A stretch of 64,000 nucleotides of DNA from Aptenodytes patagonicus (GCF_965638725.1 NC_134950.1:145629636-145693635), one strand, 5' to 3'; counted from the first letter of the stretch, positions 1-13,704 are shown. Numbers and translations: made by a program. The notes: generated by a model from the letters alone, not told the origin.

Positions 1-3000
1 AGAGGGCAGACTCACAACTTCTGCCACAGGAGACAAACCCAGCTCCATGCCTTTCCTGAGGAAAAAAGAAGGAATTCTACAAAATCAGACTCTCAGAGTT
101 TAACCAGTCTGACACAGGTTATCATCACAGAGAGGAGAACATATCCCCAAGTAAGGACTTCTGGATTGAGTTTGCATAAATAAACCTCAGGGAGTGAGTG
201 GGTGAGTGAGTCAAGTGAAAGATACCAAGAACAAAGGTGAAATTTTACATTTCTGTGGCTGCTGAGTAGGCGCCCAGTTCAGTGGTACTGGGAGAGCTGA
301 TGTCCACCTTTAAGAATAGAATTAAAAAAACAATCAGCTTGAGGTGAAAGTTTTTATGTACTGGACTTGCAGTGCTGGCAAGTCATTACTAAAGAGTAAC
401 TAGTGCCAAAATGTGAGACGAGATCTTCATACGGCTGCTGATTAAGTGGATCTACTTCCCCAGTCATCCATCCAATATTCCAATTGAACCTCCAGCCAAA
501 ATTCATGAGGCAAATTTCATTACATTAGTGGTGCCTAACCTGGAGTTGGCATTCTGCTGTAGTCATGATGGTGGGATGGATAGGAGGCTGAAAGATGAAT
601 TAATAACACTTCATTATGATGAAATATCAAAGTATGTTGGAAGGTCACCTTGTGTTGTATAATTATATATTCAAAAGAATTTAAATTCTTGCTTCAGCCC
701 TTAGTGAATCTGAGACAGCAGCAACGATGGGAAAAACCTCCTTTAAAAATCCCAAGAATCATACTTGTTTTGGCATGACACTGCCTAAGGTGATTTGCGA
801 ACAAGGCTGACTTTGCCAAGCTTTCACATTAACGCAAGGTTCAGCATACATTTTAAAACATTAAATCAGCTTTCCATTTGCATGGATAGGATTATTTGAC
901 TGTGTAGGTTTTGTTAGTTTGAAGGGCCCCAATATTCTAATGCTGGAGCCAAAATTAAATACTCAAAGTAACCGTATGTTAATAATTTTAAGCAGTCATT
1001 CAAAAAAATTTCTAAAATTGTCATATTGTCTGACTTTGGAAGATATGGAGTGTGTCTGCTGCCACAAACAATACTAGGATTGTAGCTACTGACCATTTTG
1101 AAAATCAGGCTCAAAACTTACAGCAGAAGTAGATGTTCCTGTGTCCTGGTTTCGGCTGGGATAGAGTTAATTTTCTGAGTGTAGTTAAGCTTTGGTTTTT
1201 TGTAGAAGCCAGTATTGCTGGATACCTTAAAGCTTAAAAAAATACAGAAACCTCTAAGTGTGAGTTGAAACGGCCTGGTCAAAGAGGCTGCAGTTAGTAA
1301 ATATCATGTATATCTGGGAAGCAGCGCATACCATTATTTATGATTTATTCAGAATCAAAATAAATGAAGCCTTTTATGGACAAGTAACAGGCTACCGCAT
1401 TTTACCCCATCAGCTTCAATCTGACGTCTTATGGTTTCAAATCGGACTTGATGAAATTGTTCCCTCAATGTCCCTGCACAAAGCAGTTTGCAGTGTAAGT
1501 TGATATGGCATGACCTGAATGGCAGCAAACATGAAGGAGAGAAAATGCATGTTTAGTTCATCAAAGATGGTCAGCATGTCTTCCAGTTATTGCTCTGCTC
1601 TTTTTCTTGGTGGCCCAGATTTCTGCAGAGATTATTATGACTAACTGAGAAACGTCACAGTGCTCTGGGTCTACTTACTGTATTTGGTGTGGACCCGCAA
1701 GATAGGCAATGACATGGAGCTCTATTGTCTATGTGAGAGTGTCGAGATGTAAAGTGCCATATTTCAGAATTAACTCATGGTTAGCAAAAGGAGATCCAGA
1801 CCCTACACCTGCTCCTGCATATGGGCAATGAGAGGGGAAGGACTATAGCAGAGTACTCCTAGTTCTCCCAGTGTAGATGGGAGAGGTCTTCTATGAAGAG
1901 CAAGAGTGACATGATGTCTTTGGTGATCACTGCTGTTAAGGACCTGTATCAGACAGAAGAAAAGGAGTATGCAGAAAGAGGCAGGAGAACTGACGTTTCT
2001 CCGTAACCAAAGGCTGCCAGTGAAAACATGGGAATATGCATTGTTTGTCAGGTCACCAGGTCTCAGGTGAACAGTTTTGGAAACTGTAACCATAAGTTTA
2101 CAGCATGCACCGTACTCCAAGAGCTGTGCTCCAGAAGAGAGGGGCAGCCTGGCTATCAATCGACCCAAGTTAGTATCTCAGTTTGCAGTGTGTCTGAATT
2201 GCATTTCTTGGAGTAATCTACCATTTGTTGAACCAAAATCATATGCAACATCTGGAGCTTGATCATCACAGATGCCCTCATTCTTGGCTGGATCTTTAAT
2301 CATCCGTCAGTAATCTGTTGGAATGTCTTGGGAGTTTAAACGTAAAATTGCACTGTTGATCACACCTTACTGAATTCAACACAAAGATGGCAATACAGCC
2401 ATACAGCCATTCAAATATGAATTTCATATTTTACTTAGGCACTATGGGATGATAGTATTTTATAAATGATGAGTGAAAATATTTTAAATTGCACTTTGAA
2501 AAGAAAAAGCGTGTACCACTCTCTGAAAGTATTTTTAGTCGCTGTTTTTTCTGAAAGCCTTTGGACATTCAGCCTATTAATTTGTTTCTTTCCTGAACGT
2601 ATCTTTATTTATGCAGCAGAAGTATTCCTCTCCTTCAAGGTAAATTCTGTACCGTTTCACAACCCATTCTTTACAGACCTTCATAAATCCATTGTCCTTT
2701 TTTTGACCCCTTAAACCTAGGAGCACATTTCCAATATACAATATACAAGAAATTTAATTTTGAATTTATATCCATAATAATTAATCTCTAATTTTATTGT
2801 GTTTTAATGAATTGCATGACATTCACTCTGTTTTTGTCTCTCTAAACAGCTGTTTAAGTATGTTCTTTATAGTGAAAAATATTTTGTTAATTATATAATT
2901 AATAGGATAGTATTAGTTGAGAGAGAGAAAGTTATTTCATTCATGTTAAAGGACGCAATTAGATTTTCAAAAGTAGCATATTCAAAAATATGTCTCGTCT

Positions 3001-3194
3001 GTCCCCTTTTTTATCAGTGTTAGTAGAAACTTGAAAGGTACACTCACAGACTGGATAAAACATGGAGGCAGAAGAAGTGAGGTCTCAAAAAAAATAACAC
3101 ATTTTCACCTTACGCTGGCAGCTGTCAATGATAAATATAAATTCACATTAATTAAAGCAAGTCATATGCTAAAAATATTTCTTTATTCTTTCAG
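1..3194 (+). other. CDK6: CDK6 intron (3' part)
   Basis: This AT-rich sequence lies upstream of the first CDK6 exon in the window. I found no CDK6 exon here; open frames are 121 codons or shorter and resemble nothing I recognise. It contains one LTR-like fragment at about 1142-1235. Confidence 0.85.
1142..1235 (+). mobile_element. Fragment of an avian endogenous-retrovirus LTR (5' edge)
   Basis: The segment starting TGTCCTGGTTTCGGCTGGGA and continuing into an ATAGAGTTAATTTTCT block matches, from memory, the 5' end of an LTR family that is dispersed in many bird genomes. Only the first 35 bases or so are confidently similar; the right limit is a guess. No internal viral coding sequence or second LTR is present, so it is a degraded solo fragment in a CDK6 intron. 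Orientation assumes the TG... edge is the LTR start. Confidence 0.5.
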
Positions 3195-3245
3195 ACCACT
3201 CTTCCGTGGAAATTCAGATGTTGATCAGCTAGGAAAAATCTTTGA
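3195..3245 (+). CDS. CDK6: CDK6 51-bp exon
   Basis: The acceptor is ...ttctttcag before position 3195 and the donor is GA|gtaagt. The exon contributes one base of an Arg/Lys codon, 16 full codons (PLFRGNSDVDQLGKIF) and the first two bases of an Asp codon. Human CDK6 has a small exon at the same place (PLFRGSSDVDQLGKIL). Confidence 0.96.
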
Positions 3246-6200
3246 GTAAGTAATAACTAGTTGCATTATGTCAATATATGTTTAACATTGAAACACTGTG
3301 AGGTTTCTTTGCCATGTTTTTATGCAATAATGTGACTAGAACAAAGTATTCCTAGAACATATTTCCTATTGCTACCGTATGCAACATGATATTTCCGTGT
3401 ATTCTGTGTCAGGGTGGGAGGAGGAAGCAACATGGAATATAGTTCTGCAGAACTAACAGCCATCATCAGGAAGTTATGAGAGACTTCTGTTTCGGGCTTT
3501 TTAAATCTCTTAAACATATTGTGCATGTACCATTCATGCATATTCCTAAACAGTTAGATCCAAGAGATTCTCTTCACATAAACAAACGCAGAGGTTTTAT
3601 TTTTCAGTAATTTCTTTGTGTATTTCAGAAAACAACATTGGAATACTTTAAAATTGTTATTAAACTGAAATCTCTAAGGTGATTACCAACAGCTTCTTTG
3701 CAGAAAAGACTTCTGTACATAAGAAAATATTTTAGCTTTGAAAATATACTGTGTAGCCTGTTAAAATGATTAACAGTCCGTATTTTGTTCAGGAAGGTAA
3801 CTGTAAGAACAGGAGGAGTATCAGCATTTTAACATGTGCTTTGTTGGAGATGAACTAATTGGCTTTATTTTAAAACCATTTTACAATTCTAGGAGTTTGT
3901 GTTTTTCTTCTTCAGCTATATCAAATACATTGAAGAGGTGGAGAGGCTCTAAACTCTCCGAGGTAGAATAATTCTCTTCCAAAATATGTTCTTAGTTAAA
4001 AAACAAAAAATTAAGTTATTGATATTACCAATATGACAATTAAGTAGGATTATATCACTTTTTCTTGTAAAAGCTCTTCAGACCAAGGAATGTTTCTGAA
4101 TTTGTAAGAACCATGTAAATTCAAGATCTGATGTACATGGCATGTAGTTAGGAAATCAAAGCCACACAGGGCTGGTCCCACTCCAGAGAATGAATGACCA
4201 TTTGCCTCTGCACCTCTGTCTTCCCTTTTCATATGGAGGGGCTGCAGGGATCCAGGGATCTGGATGAAATAAGAAATAGATAGCAGCGAGAGAGAGAGAG
4301 AGGAAGGCTGAAATATTCTTCTCTTGAAGATACTCCAAAGATAAGAGAGTAAAATTTCTAAGGAGAAGAGCTTAAACAGAACAAATAATGAATTTCTCTG
4401 TTTAAACATTTTTCCAGTTCTCAAATCATAACAGATCTGTTTCTAAGCATTTTCATTATTTAATATGAGGTTCCTAAATTGCAGGTCTTGATTTCACACA
4501 GTTGACTTCCCTTTCCTGCATACCATACCAGTGTATGTGACTCACTTGCGTGGTTAATTTGTCATGCGCTGAATAGCTCTTCCTGCCCAATCCAGAAAAA
4601 TCAGTCCTTAAAGTTTACTTTTTCTTCTTCTGCCAAAGCTACTCCTTTAGTCCTACAATATTCTGCTTTATTAAATGAAGGCAGTTTTGATACATACAAC
4701 ATATTTTATAATTTCAAAAGACATAGCTGTGATTTTTTCAAGGATTTTGATTCGTTTATGACATTTAAGGGGAAAAATCAAAATGAACTGGGCTAGGATT
4801 AAATGCATAGCTGCTAGCGGCAGCCTCCGATGGGGATCTTTCCATCCCTAGGGGCCGAGATTACCTGTGCAGAAAAGAATTCATCAAGAAGAGAAAATGC
4901 CATGCTAATATTAGAAGAAATTCCTTATTACACATCTACTTAAAGAGAAAGTTTGTTTTCGCTTCTTTTGTGCAGTTGTCCTTAAATAGTTCAAAAGTTT
5001 CTTTCTTGGGTTCGGGGGGGTTATGCTAAATAGTGTTTATTTTGTGTTTTCACAGCTGGAGAACCCCCTACAGTTAGGCATAGCTCTTCTTGTAGGAGGA
5101 TTGTTTCTACAGTAGTGACTCATTCTGCAGACTAATTTGGACAGAAAGTAGTTTTGGGATTTTCGTGCAATCTGGACTGATGCATTCTTTCAGATAATGA
5201 GGCTGTGGTCTACCTTTGCTTTACATGTGCGTTCTGATTTGCACCAGTAAAATTCCACCACGTTTGAGGGTAAATTCCTCGGAGGTGGCCCAAAACAATT
5301 TCCTGCTTTTCCAGGACACCATCAGCATGTGGGATATCCTCAGATTTCAGGCTAAACGCTGCAATGGTTTGAGCAGACTTGTCTCCCATTGTGATCAATG
5401 GGAGTGGAAAGTACTCTGCGTTTCTCAAGACCAGGCCTGAACCTTTGGCAGGAGGTGAAACTCATCCGATACTCCCAAACTTAGTCACTGAAATGGTAGT
5501 GCTACCAGACCAGAGTGAGGGCATTTACTCAGGCATTCATTATTAAGAGTTTTGAGTACTACGTGAGTGTGTAACTAAAAATGTCTCTCCTTTCCACTCT
5601 TGGTCTTGTTCACCCTACCTGTCTGACAGGCTGCCTCCTTGTTTCATTTTGTTAGCTTTGCCTGTGCCTGTGCTTATTCTGCCCTGTTCATGCTCTCTCA
5701 TGCAAACATGAAAAAAACTGGGACTAACCAAACACATTTGAATGGCAGGTTAAACTTCATTGTTACTAACTCCCCCATCTTCCTACGGTGCTGTTTGTAT
5801 TATATTTAATACGGGTCCAGATCCTCAAACAGCTAATCACATGGCTTTAACCACCGTGGCCAAGGGAGTTGCCCCATACCCCCACCATACCTGTGATGAT
5901 AGAAGTCAAATTCAGTTTTTCATACAGATTTAACTTATCATTTCCCAAGAGCTGTGATACCTTCAGATGCAGTAAAATTAAATTGTCCTGAAATTTTAAT
6001 TGCTTTGCCCTTCTAGCCATGCTGTTGTTTTGAGGACATATTACTTTTTGGAGGTATTTTGAGTGAGCCAAATTACAATCTAAAATCCATGTGGAGTAAT
6101 TCCACTAAGTTCACTGAGGTAACCTGTGATTTACATCAAAGTGTTTGGCCCATGGCCTCACCCAGTCTTACTACCAACCTCAGTAAGAGGAAAGGTCAAT

Positions 6201-9200
6201 GCTGCTCCCTAGTGGCACTGGGCTTAGTGCAGACCCAAGTATTCAGTGATGTTTTTTCATGTTCCTTCTTGTCTTACCCTGTCAGCGTTTCCATTAAAAA
6301 TCTCGATTTTACAGGCTGTAAAATTTTATTTTCCCTGAAACCTGACAAGTAATGTATGGTCTTTTCCAGAATTTCCATCAGAAACTGGCATTTCAAGCCC
6401 ACAAATATTAACATCAGACTAAAACATGAAACGTATAAGACATGATCCATCATTGGAGGTTTACCTACTGTTTCATTTATTTGGGTTTTAAACCTTAGCA
6501 TGATTATTTAAGAAGTATAAATATCTTTTAGAATGTAAAGAATAAAGAAATCAATTATTTAAAATATTTAAATAGTATTTATTAACTATTTTTATAATTA
6601 AATTAATATATTAAATATTAATCTAATTAAAAATTAAAGGGTAAAGAAAATCTAAAATACAACTGAAAGTAAAAACATAAAGACACTCGAGTCCTATGCC
6701 ACTTCTGAATTGAGACTTTAAAACCTGTATTGTGAAGCAAATAAATTGTTTAAATTTGGGCAACAATTACTACACATAGCTTTGAAGCATTATGAAACAT
6801 CCCTTTTATTGCCTTACCCTCATCTTGACCCACACTCTTCTCTCAGTCCCTATTCTTGTGAATAAAGATCCTTGCATGCAATTCCCCTTTGAAACTTACT
6901 GCTTTTAATCATCCTGGAGCGACATATGTTGCACCATCCAGTCAAGAGCTGAGCAACTTTCTTCCAAAGCACTCAACCCTTTTTCAACAAAAAGACTCCG
7001 AAAATTGAGACCTAGGCCAGAAAATTGTGCTGGGCACAGAATGATTTCTACCAAGCACACTGAGGACCTACACTCATCAGCCTCTATTCACAGAGATCAG
7101 TGCACTAGTGTACAATTAATCTCATTTAAACGAAAAGACTTAAGTAAACTGCCACTCAGTATAATCAATATAAAGGGGAGACTGCATGAATGTTCAGACC
7201 TAACATTATGTTTTTCCTTTCACAGTGTAATTGGACTCCCAGAAGAAGAGGACTGGCCTAATGATGTTGCCCTTCCAAGAAATGCTTTCACTTCCAGACC
7301 CGCACAACCTATTGAAAAATTTGTACCAGATATTGACGAACTGGGCAAAGACTTGCTTCTCGTGAGTTTCTATTTGTTGTTCTCCAAGCCGCGTGACTGA
7401 TAGTTCCCACTGTGCATGCAACATGCCAAGAAATATTTATGTTTCCACTTAATGGAGTTATTAAAGAAAAGCTCAAAAGCAGATAGACAAATTCATGTAA
7501 ATCTGTGAAACATCAGCACAAAGACACCGCCTTTGGCTCAAGAGGTGTTAAAGCTGAGAATAGTTAGAGACTAGGAAACTGTGATAGGGAAGTACCTGTA
7601 TGACCTGTCTTTAGACCTTATGCTTAGATCCTCATTACTGACCACTGTTGTGCCACTGATTCAGCCATTCTTATAGTATAAGCCTGATGCGTACAAAAAC
7701 TGATCTACCGTTTTTCGTGGTATAGTGGACCCAGCATAAAGCAGAAAATAGGCTGTAGAGGCAGATTACATCTGCATGCCTTCTATGGAATGCTGAAAAC
7801 TTGAGATTTGGAATTCACCAGCTGTCACCTCTTACAAATGGCAGGACTGAACAGAAGCAAACAAATTGTGCTGGTACAACTGGTAACACTGAATTCAACT
7901 AAATTATTTCCATCATTTTTATAGATATGTCATAAACCCCAGCCCTGAAGTTCAGTCTTGGAATGGAATATAGGGAATGCCCTTGCCTCAGTTTGCCTTT
8001 TGCCATGCTTGTTGAAATCTAGTTAAATTTGTTCTCTGGAAGCCTTTAAAAGATCTTGGTTCACATGGGCTCGGTAGAGTGGGCTCAGTGCAACTCTTGA
8101 AAGACTTGCTGCATCCCTTCAGGCACTGCTATCTCTGGCCAATGTTGTCTCTACAGAACAGATCGTACTCCATTGTCCTTATGACTGCAGCTCACAGCTG
8201 CGGTAAGCTGGACCACATCTGGACACTTGAAATGACAAGGGAGAAACACATCTGTTGTGCTTGCAGGCAGCCCGGAAATGGAAGCTAGACGTTGGACAAG
8301 AATTAGATTCTGGGAACAGCAAGGAATAAAATAAGGCAGAGAGCTCAGTGAGTGTGAGGCATGATGGGAGGGAGAAAGAAGACAAATATCTATGCCTAGA
8401 AGGTGAGGTGGGAAGGGAAGCTGTTCCTGTTAGGCAAAGAGATGAGAACTAGGAGCCACAGATGAAAGGGGAGAGTAGGACTGGAAGTCACTGAATTCAA
8501 TTTTAGAAGTTAAATGATAGAAATTCTGATACAAGAAAAGAAAGTAGGAGTAGGAAGTGGTTAGACAAGGATAGTATGAAGAATACTATTTGGAGGTGAA
8601 TGAAGGAAAAGAGAAGAACAAGGTATAAAACGCAAGGCTATGGGAGAGATTTCAGTGCTGGCTGGACAAAGGCTGGGATGAGGATCTGGAAAGAAGGCAA
8701 GCGAAGTACAACTAGGAAGAAAAGGGAGAAACTGAACACCAAACATTAGCATACGAAGGCTATAAAGTCAAAGACCCAACACCTATAGAAATGCTGAGCC
8801 TAGGAATGAACATATACCTCATGATGCCGTCCATGTTTGTATAACCACAAAAGAACAGTGCATTGAACACTGAGGGGATTCAAAAATTATTAATGAATAG
8901 TTGCTCCCTACAGTCTGAGAGACAGATGTCCTGTGCATGTGAATTCAAAACCTGAATTCTGGGATTTCCTAAACTATGAACACTTGAATTTTCTAACTTG
9001 TTATTTTCTCTTATCTTTGGGGATGCCCCCACTGCTTGTTTTAATATGGATGGTCATCTTATCGTGCAGCACCTACTGAGACCCTGGTGGGTCTCATACT
9101 GATCATAAAGTGAAGGTGGCGTGCATTAATGTGTATATGTAATGTTAGCACTGTTAACTGTACATTTTAGTTAAAACCAACTTCTTTTCATACTTACAGA

Positions 9201-9346
9201 AATGCTTAGCGTTCAATCCAGCCAAGAGAATATCTGCCTATGTTGCCCTCTCTCACCCATATTTCCATGATCTGGAGAAATGCAAGGAGAATCTGGACTC
9301 TCACATGTCATCCAGCCAAAACTCCAGTGAGGTGAATGCATCATAA
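3195..9346 (+). CDS. CDK6: Cyclin-dependent kinase 6, last three coding exons (5'-partial)
   Basis: CDS join(3195..3245, 7226..7361, 9200..9346). CDK6 is the D-cyclin-dependent Ser/Thr kinase that phosphorylates RB1 in G1. The window carries the last 111 codons, which match human CDK6 residues about 216-326: the end of the kinase C-lobe and the short tail. Recognisable pieces are PLFRGNSDVDQLGKIF, VIGLPEEEDWPNDVALPRNA, EKFVPDIDELGKDLLL, FNPAKRISAYVALSHPYF and the tail SHMSSSQNSSEVNAS before TAA. Phases are consistent across both junctions (GA|T, then phase 0). The ATP-binding lobe, the PSTAIRE-like helix and the catalytic loop lie upstream of the window. Exon sizes (51 and 136 bp, then 147 bp to the stop) and the tail rule out CDK4. 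It is transcribed in the same direction as FAM133B, as in human. Confidence 0.98.
3246..7225 (+). other. CDK6: CDK6 intron
   Basis: The intron runs from a gtaagt donor to a tttcacag acceptor. It includes a (GA)n patch near 4287-4302 and a very AT-rich, low-complexity stretch at about 6520-6660. No exon or RNA gene was recognised. Confidence 0.85.
6520..6660. repeat. AT-rich low-complexity tract
   Basis: Almost pure A/T sequence made of short ATTTAAAT and TTAATATATTAA-like words inside a CDK6 intron. It has no clear tandem period. Confidence 0.6.
7226..7361 (+). CDS. CDK6: CDK6 penultimate coding exon
   Basis: The acceptor is tttcacag and the donor is CTC|gtgagt. The exon completes Asp and encodes VIGLPEEEDWPNDV... 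to ...DELGKDLLL, ending in phase 0. The reading frame continues past the donor into the intron, but that extension is not coding. Confidence 0.97.
7362..9199 (+). other. CDK6: CDK6 last intron between coding exons
   Basis: The intron is bounded by gtgagt and tacttacag. A purine-rich (+ strand) segment spans about 8290-8720. No other feature was recognised. Confidence 0.85.
9200..9346 (+). CDS. CDK6: CDK6 last coding exon with stop
   Basis: The acceptor is tacttacag. The exon encodes 48 residues, from KCLAFNPAKRISAYVALSHP through the Asn/Ser-rich tail, and ends in TAA at 9344-9346. This is the C-terminal end of the kinase fold, including the conserved Arg (AKRIS) and HPYF motifs. Confidence 0.98.
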   Translation, partial: KCLAFNPAKRISAYVALSHPYFHDLEKCKENLDSHMSSSQNSSEVNAS

Positions 9347-9700
9347 TGCTGACTGAAGATGAACCATAAATGAACAAGACGTGTAGCTGACAAGGCCACT
9401 GTCCCATACAAACCACATAGCTGTTCTAGCAAAGACCGTTATTTGGAGGTTTTATGCACTTATCTTTTATTTTGGGATTGTCATTTGCTTATCTAAGGAA
9501 ATCAATCTAGTTTACTTTCATCAGAGCAACACAAGGGCCAGGGCTTTGACCTGCTCCCATTGCAGCTTTATGTTTGTTTTGTTTTTGTTTTGTTTATCTA
9601 CCTGGGAAAACTCCAGACGAAGAGAAGCTGCTGACCGGTTTTGCTGCCATTTTATCCTTTTAATATTGAATGCTGCCAGTGTGGAGTAGGATGACCGAGT

Positions 9701-9708
9701 CACTGCCA
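9701..9708 (+). promoter_or_regulatory. CDK6: miR-34/449 8-mer seed match in the CDK6 3'UTR
   Basis: CACTGCCA is a full 8-mer site for the miR-34/449 seed and lies 355 bases after the stop codon, before the first poly(A) signal, so it would be present in all 3'UTR forms. CDK6 is an established miR-34a target in mammals. Confidence 0.55.
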
Positions 9709-9982
9709 AAACATGATGCAATCTCTCTCTCTAGCTGCTGAAGCATGATTTGGTACTTTTTTATGATTATTATTATTATTATGTGATCTCTTACGGTGAT
9801 ATTTAAAGAATGGCATTGAAATATCAGATCTCTGCAACCTGCAGTTAACTGATACATGCATTAATACAACCAGCTACTGTTCACTCATAGCATATACGCA
9901 GGTGCTTCCCCACTTGAAAACTTCGATGGATTATTTTATCATTTAATTGCTCCATAAAAATAACAGTGATGATGGTGATCGT

Positions 9983-9988
9983 AATAAA
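9983..9988 (+). terminator. CDK6: Proximal CDK6 poly(A) signal candidate
   Basis: AATAAA, with U-rich and GU-rich sequence (ggttttttc, tttgtgtgc) within 70 bases downstream. Use of this site would give a 3'UTR of only about 0.66 kb. Confidence 0.45.
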
Positions 9989-11321
9989 TGTCTCAACTTT
10001 TAGGTTTTTTCATACACAAACGAGTTGTTATCTAGCTACGTTTGTGTGCATGTTGCAAAAAACAAGTGTTTTAAAAAACTTCTAGAGTCCTGTTCTTAAA
10101 GACTCTTTCGGTTTCCAAATGGTCGGTTTGTGTTGAAATCCAGGCACATTCTAGCCCATCATCTAACCCATCATTCCCCCCTGGAAACAGCTGCAAGCAC
10201 ATTTTCTTTATTTCATTCCAAATTTTCTGGTATGCAGCTCAAAGACATGAGCAGAGCCGATGAAAATCAATACAGATTTTCGCCTTCAACCTGTTCTGAT
10301 TATCAGCCAAAAAGGAAAATAGAAAAAATATTTCCAGTTCAGAAGCAGAGAATCCTATACCTGTAATAAGCACAGATAGGTATTTGTGCTGAATTGTATG
10401 CTGTATACTGCGCTGCCTTACCTGCAACACCCCCCCCATGCATCACAAGTGCATGAACATTACTGTCTCAAAATCCCTCAGATGTCATTTATTAAGCAGA
10501 CTTGTTTTCTATGCAGAAATGCATGAGCTTCTCTCCTAAACCACCATGTGGGTATACTGGCACATGCTTCTCCACTAGGTTTAATGTGCCATTATTGAAT
10601 GTCAAAATAACAAAGCAATTCACATGCCTTTATAGCACAGTTATTTTAAATATTACATTAAATTTTTATATTTAGTATTTTTACCTTAACTAAAATATAT
10701 TTTCAGTATTTTAAAAAGAAGCTTTTATTTTTTTAATACTGTACTGGGAAAAAAGAAATATTTTAAAGCCATAAAAACTGTTCCCTAGCATGACTTTAGT
10801 GCATTTACCTGGACATGACTTTGGGGGAAAATGTTGGTCTAACGAGTTAGCCTTTACCATAAAACCGTAAATATACACCATTGCAGTATAACTGACGATA
10901 AGTGAGGCAGCTAGCTTTGCTTACTCCTGTGATAGTCCCTTAGGCTCCTCTCTTCCTCATGTCTATTTCATCTTGTCTAGCTAGTGAGCCAGCATTATAT
11001 CCTCATTCACAGCATGCTTGGCAGAAGCAGGTCCTTAGCAGTGAGTTGAGCAATATAATTTTTCCAGCTGTGGCACAGGAACTTGTAGCCATCTCCCTGG
11101 CAGGTTTCTCAGTCCCGTGGTAGACTGGGTGTTGTGGCGAACTTCACCATTAACTCTGTTTCAGGTGTCTGCACTGTCTGGGACATGGTCCGTTGCTAGC
11201 ATCGTGAGTGGATCTTACCTGTCTCTTGGATAAAGCTTTTCGTTACTGTTAGACACATAACTATGTGACATATGGTTAAATTAGATCCGTTTTAAATAAG
11301 CCAGATTTTAAAAGGACCACT

Positions 11322-11337
11322 TGCATGCATGCATGCA
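11322..11337. repeat. Short (GCAT)n repeat
   Basis: About four tandem TGCA/GCAT units in the presumed CDK6 3'UTR. It is a self-complementary word and short enough to be incidental. Confidence 0.6.
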
Positions 11338-12928
11338 GTGGCCTGTGCTTTTCTTCATGCCCAGAACGATGCCTATGCAAAACCTACCAGCGTGAACAGG
11401 CAAGTTGCAAATTAGGCCTGGCAAGAGCATGCACGAGGCATCTGCACACAGAGATACTACAGATGCATAACACAAGAATTTTGGAAGCTCTACGAGCGGC
11501 AAGCTGAAGGCCAGGGAGCGGTCACGGCAGCTAACCTTCTAATCTTGGCTGTGCCTCTGTCATTCTCTCTGTTCCTACATCCAAAGGGAACTGTGAACCC
11601 ACTGCACTGGTGGTGTCCGAGCCCTATTCCTTCGTGGGTCGATGGACCTGAGTGTGAATAGGTTTTAACGTTCATAGAAAAGGATGGGCCATAAAGAAAT
11701 CATGCTAACCTTTTTTAAACACTAATTAGAACAACAAACAGCGCCAAAATTCAGAAGAATCTTGCAACAGTAACAAATAGAAAAGTTTTCTACGTCGTTT
11801 AGCACTTTTAAAAACATTCCACATTTTTTCTAGCGCTGAGCTGTCATATGTACTTTGTCAGGGCATTCAGCTGGTGTGGCTTTCCAGCAGCTGTCAGGGA
11901 ACTCTCCCAGCGCTCTCCAACAACTAACATAGGGTGAAAATGCAGGGGAGGAGAAGGTATTTTCAAAATAGGCTCAAAACTCCCAGATAGAGATGTTCAT
12001 CTGTTCCGTGTTAGAAGAGCTTGTTGTATTAAGCTTAGCGAAGCAAAGGCTAGAAGACAATACGATTGCTGCATGTAGGTACATTATTAGGGTAAAACAA
12101 AAAGGAGGGAAGAGAACACTTTAAGCCAAAGGTTAGTGTTGGCCCAAAAACTAATGAGAATATGGAAATCACAAGGAAGTTAACTACTGGAGCAGTATTT
12201 CCCAATCAGTAGAATCAGAAGAGCTCAGAGAGCGAGCAGAGTAAAGCAAGGGATGGCTTATGGAATCAGAAGCAGAGCTTCTGCAACGTGGTGCTGTATG
12301 TTGTCTAATATAGGATCAGGTCATAAATGGGGTTTTCAGGAGCACAGCTTGAGAAGGGCTGCATTAATGGTCACGTTCTGGAACATCCTTCCAGTGGGAA
12401 CGGCAGGAACAAAAAAAGAAATCTAAGTTCTGTATTGGCAGAGTTAGGGAAAAGATTTATCTAATGGGGCCCTTGTGGTAGCAAGGGCCTAGATTCAAAG
12501 GACCAACGACTTTTCAAATTACCTCTTTTTCAAAATCTCTTTATGAAGAAATACCATTTGACATGCCATAGGCTTACTCTTATTCCAGTCTTCCCTGCCA
12601 AACCGTGGGGCTTCACTTACACTAGTAAACTGAGAAGCCTGTTCTCTGGCTGGGCAAAGTGCTGGCACTGGCTAAAATCATGCCAGGAATCATGCTCATA
12701 ATTAGACAGTACAGACAACTGTGGGACTGTGCTCAAGCCCGTGCCCTTGCACTTTTTATTTTACTGGTATAGCTCTAGTATTTGAGTACCTTTACTTATT
12801 GCTGCCGTATGTGGAGGATGTAGGAATTGTATATGTGAAAAAGAAAGTGTTCCTTGACACGCATGTTCCAGACTGTGATGAAAACTCTTTGTCCACCCTG
12901 TAAATTACTTCAGAGTGCAATTCTTCTT

Positions 12929-12936
12929 AGCAATAA
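12929..12936 (+). promoter_or_regulatory. CDK6: miR-137 8-mer seed match
   Basis: AGCAATAA is an 8-mer for miR-137. Three further 7-mer AGCAATA sites lie at 11049-11055, 13228-13234 and 15244-15250, all in the presumed 3'UTR. CDK6 is a reported miR-137 target in mammals. Confidence 0.4.
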
Positions 12937-13704
12937 CTATGCCTGTATGTGTTCTACAGGAGCGGTTCAACAGCAGCTAAAAAACACTGAATAACAAAAA
13001 ATATGTTAAAAATAAGTATAGATGTTTAGCTCCTAGAGCACCCACAACCAGACACTGTGCTCTTCTCAGCAGAGAACAGGGTGTTCTAAGTAATGGAAGG
13101 AGCAATTTCTATCTCCCACCAACCTTTTTTTTTATCACTATTACATAATTCTGCAGGAAAAACAGACCCGATAGCTAAGGAAAAAAATCACCAAAGCCAG
13201 CTAGTGAAGTGCTAATTGCTGAACCATAGCAATACATCTGGAGCAGCCCTTTTCTCTCTTCACCCTGTCTCCACGCTCACTCTAGCTCTCCAGGTGTTCT
13301 CCTTCAGCTCCGTTATGGAAACAGGTTTCAGTGACACTCACAGGTGCTATTTCCAACAAGATTCTTCCAAATTTTCAATAGCTACACAGTGTCAGCATCC
13401 CCTACGTCCCTATTACCAAGTGTTGCTTCTTTTAGTCCAGCAGCCCAGAACCGATGATTAAAAAAGAATCTCTCTGTGCACCTCCTTGTTTACCCTTAGT
13501 TTTGCATACACCTATGTTGCCTTCTGTGTGGCAAGTAAAATTCTGAAAATAGGGTTTGTGCATATTTCTGTGTAGGCTGTGCCCACACTCCAGGGTTTTT
13601 TCAGCCTATTAGTCCACAATGTAAATGTTAGAGTACCTTTCTCTGTTGTTTGTCCTAAAACACACCAAAAAATGAGGACGTTATGTTTGCAAAATAGTGA
13701 AATT

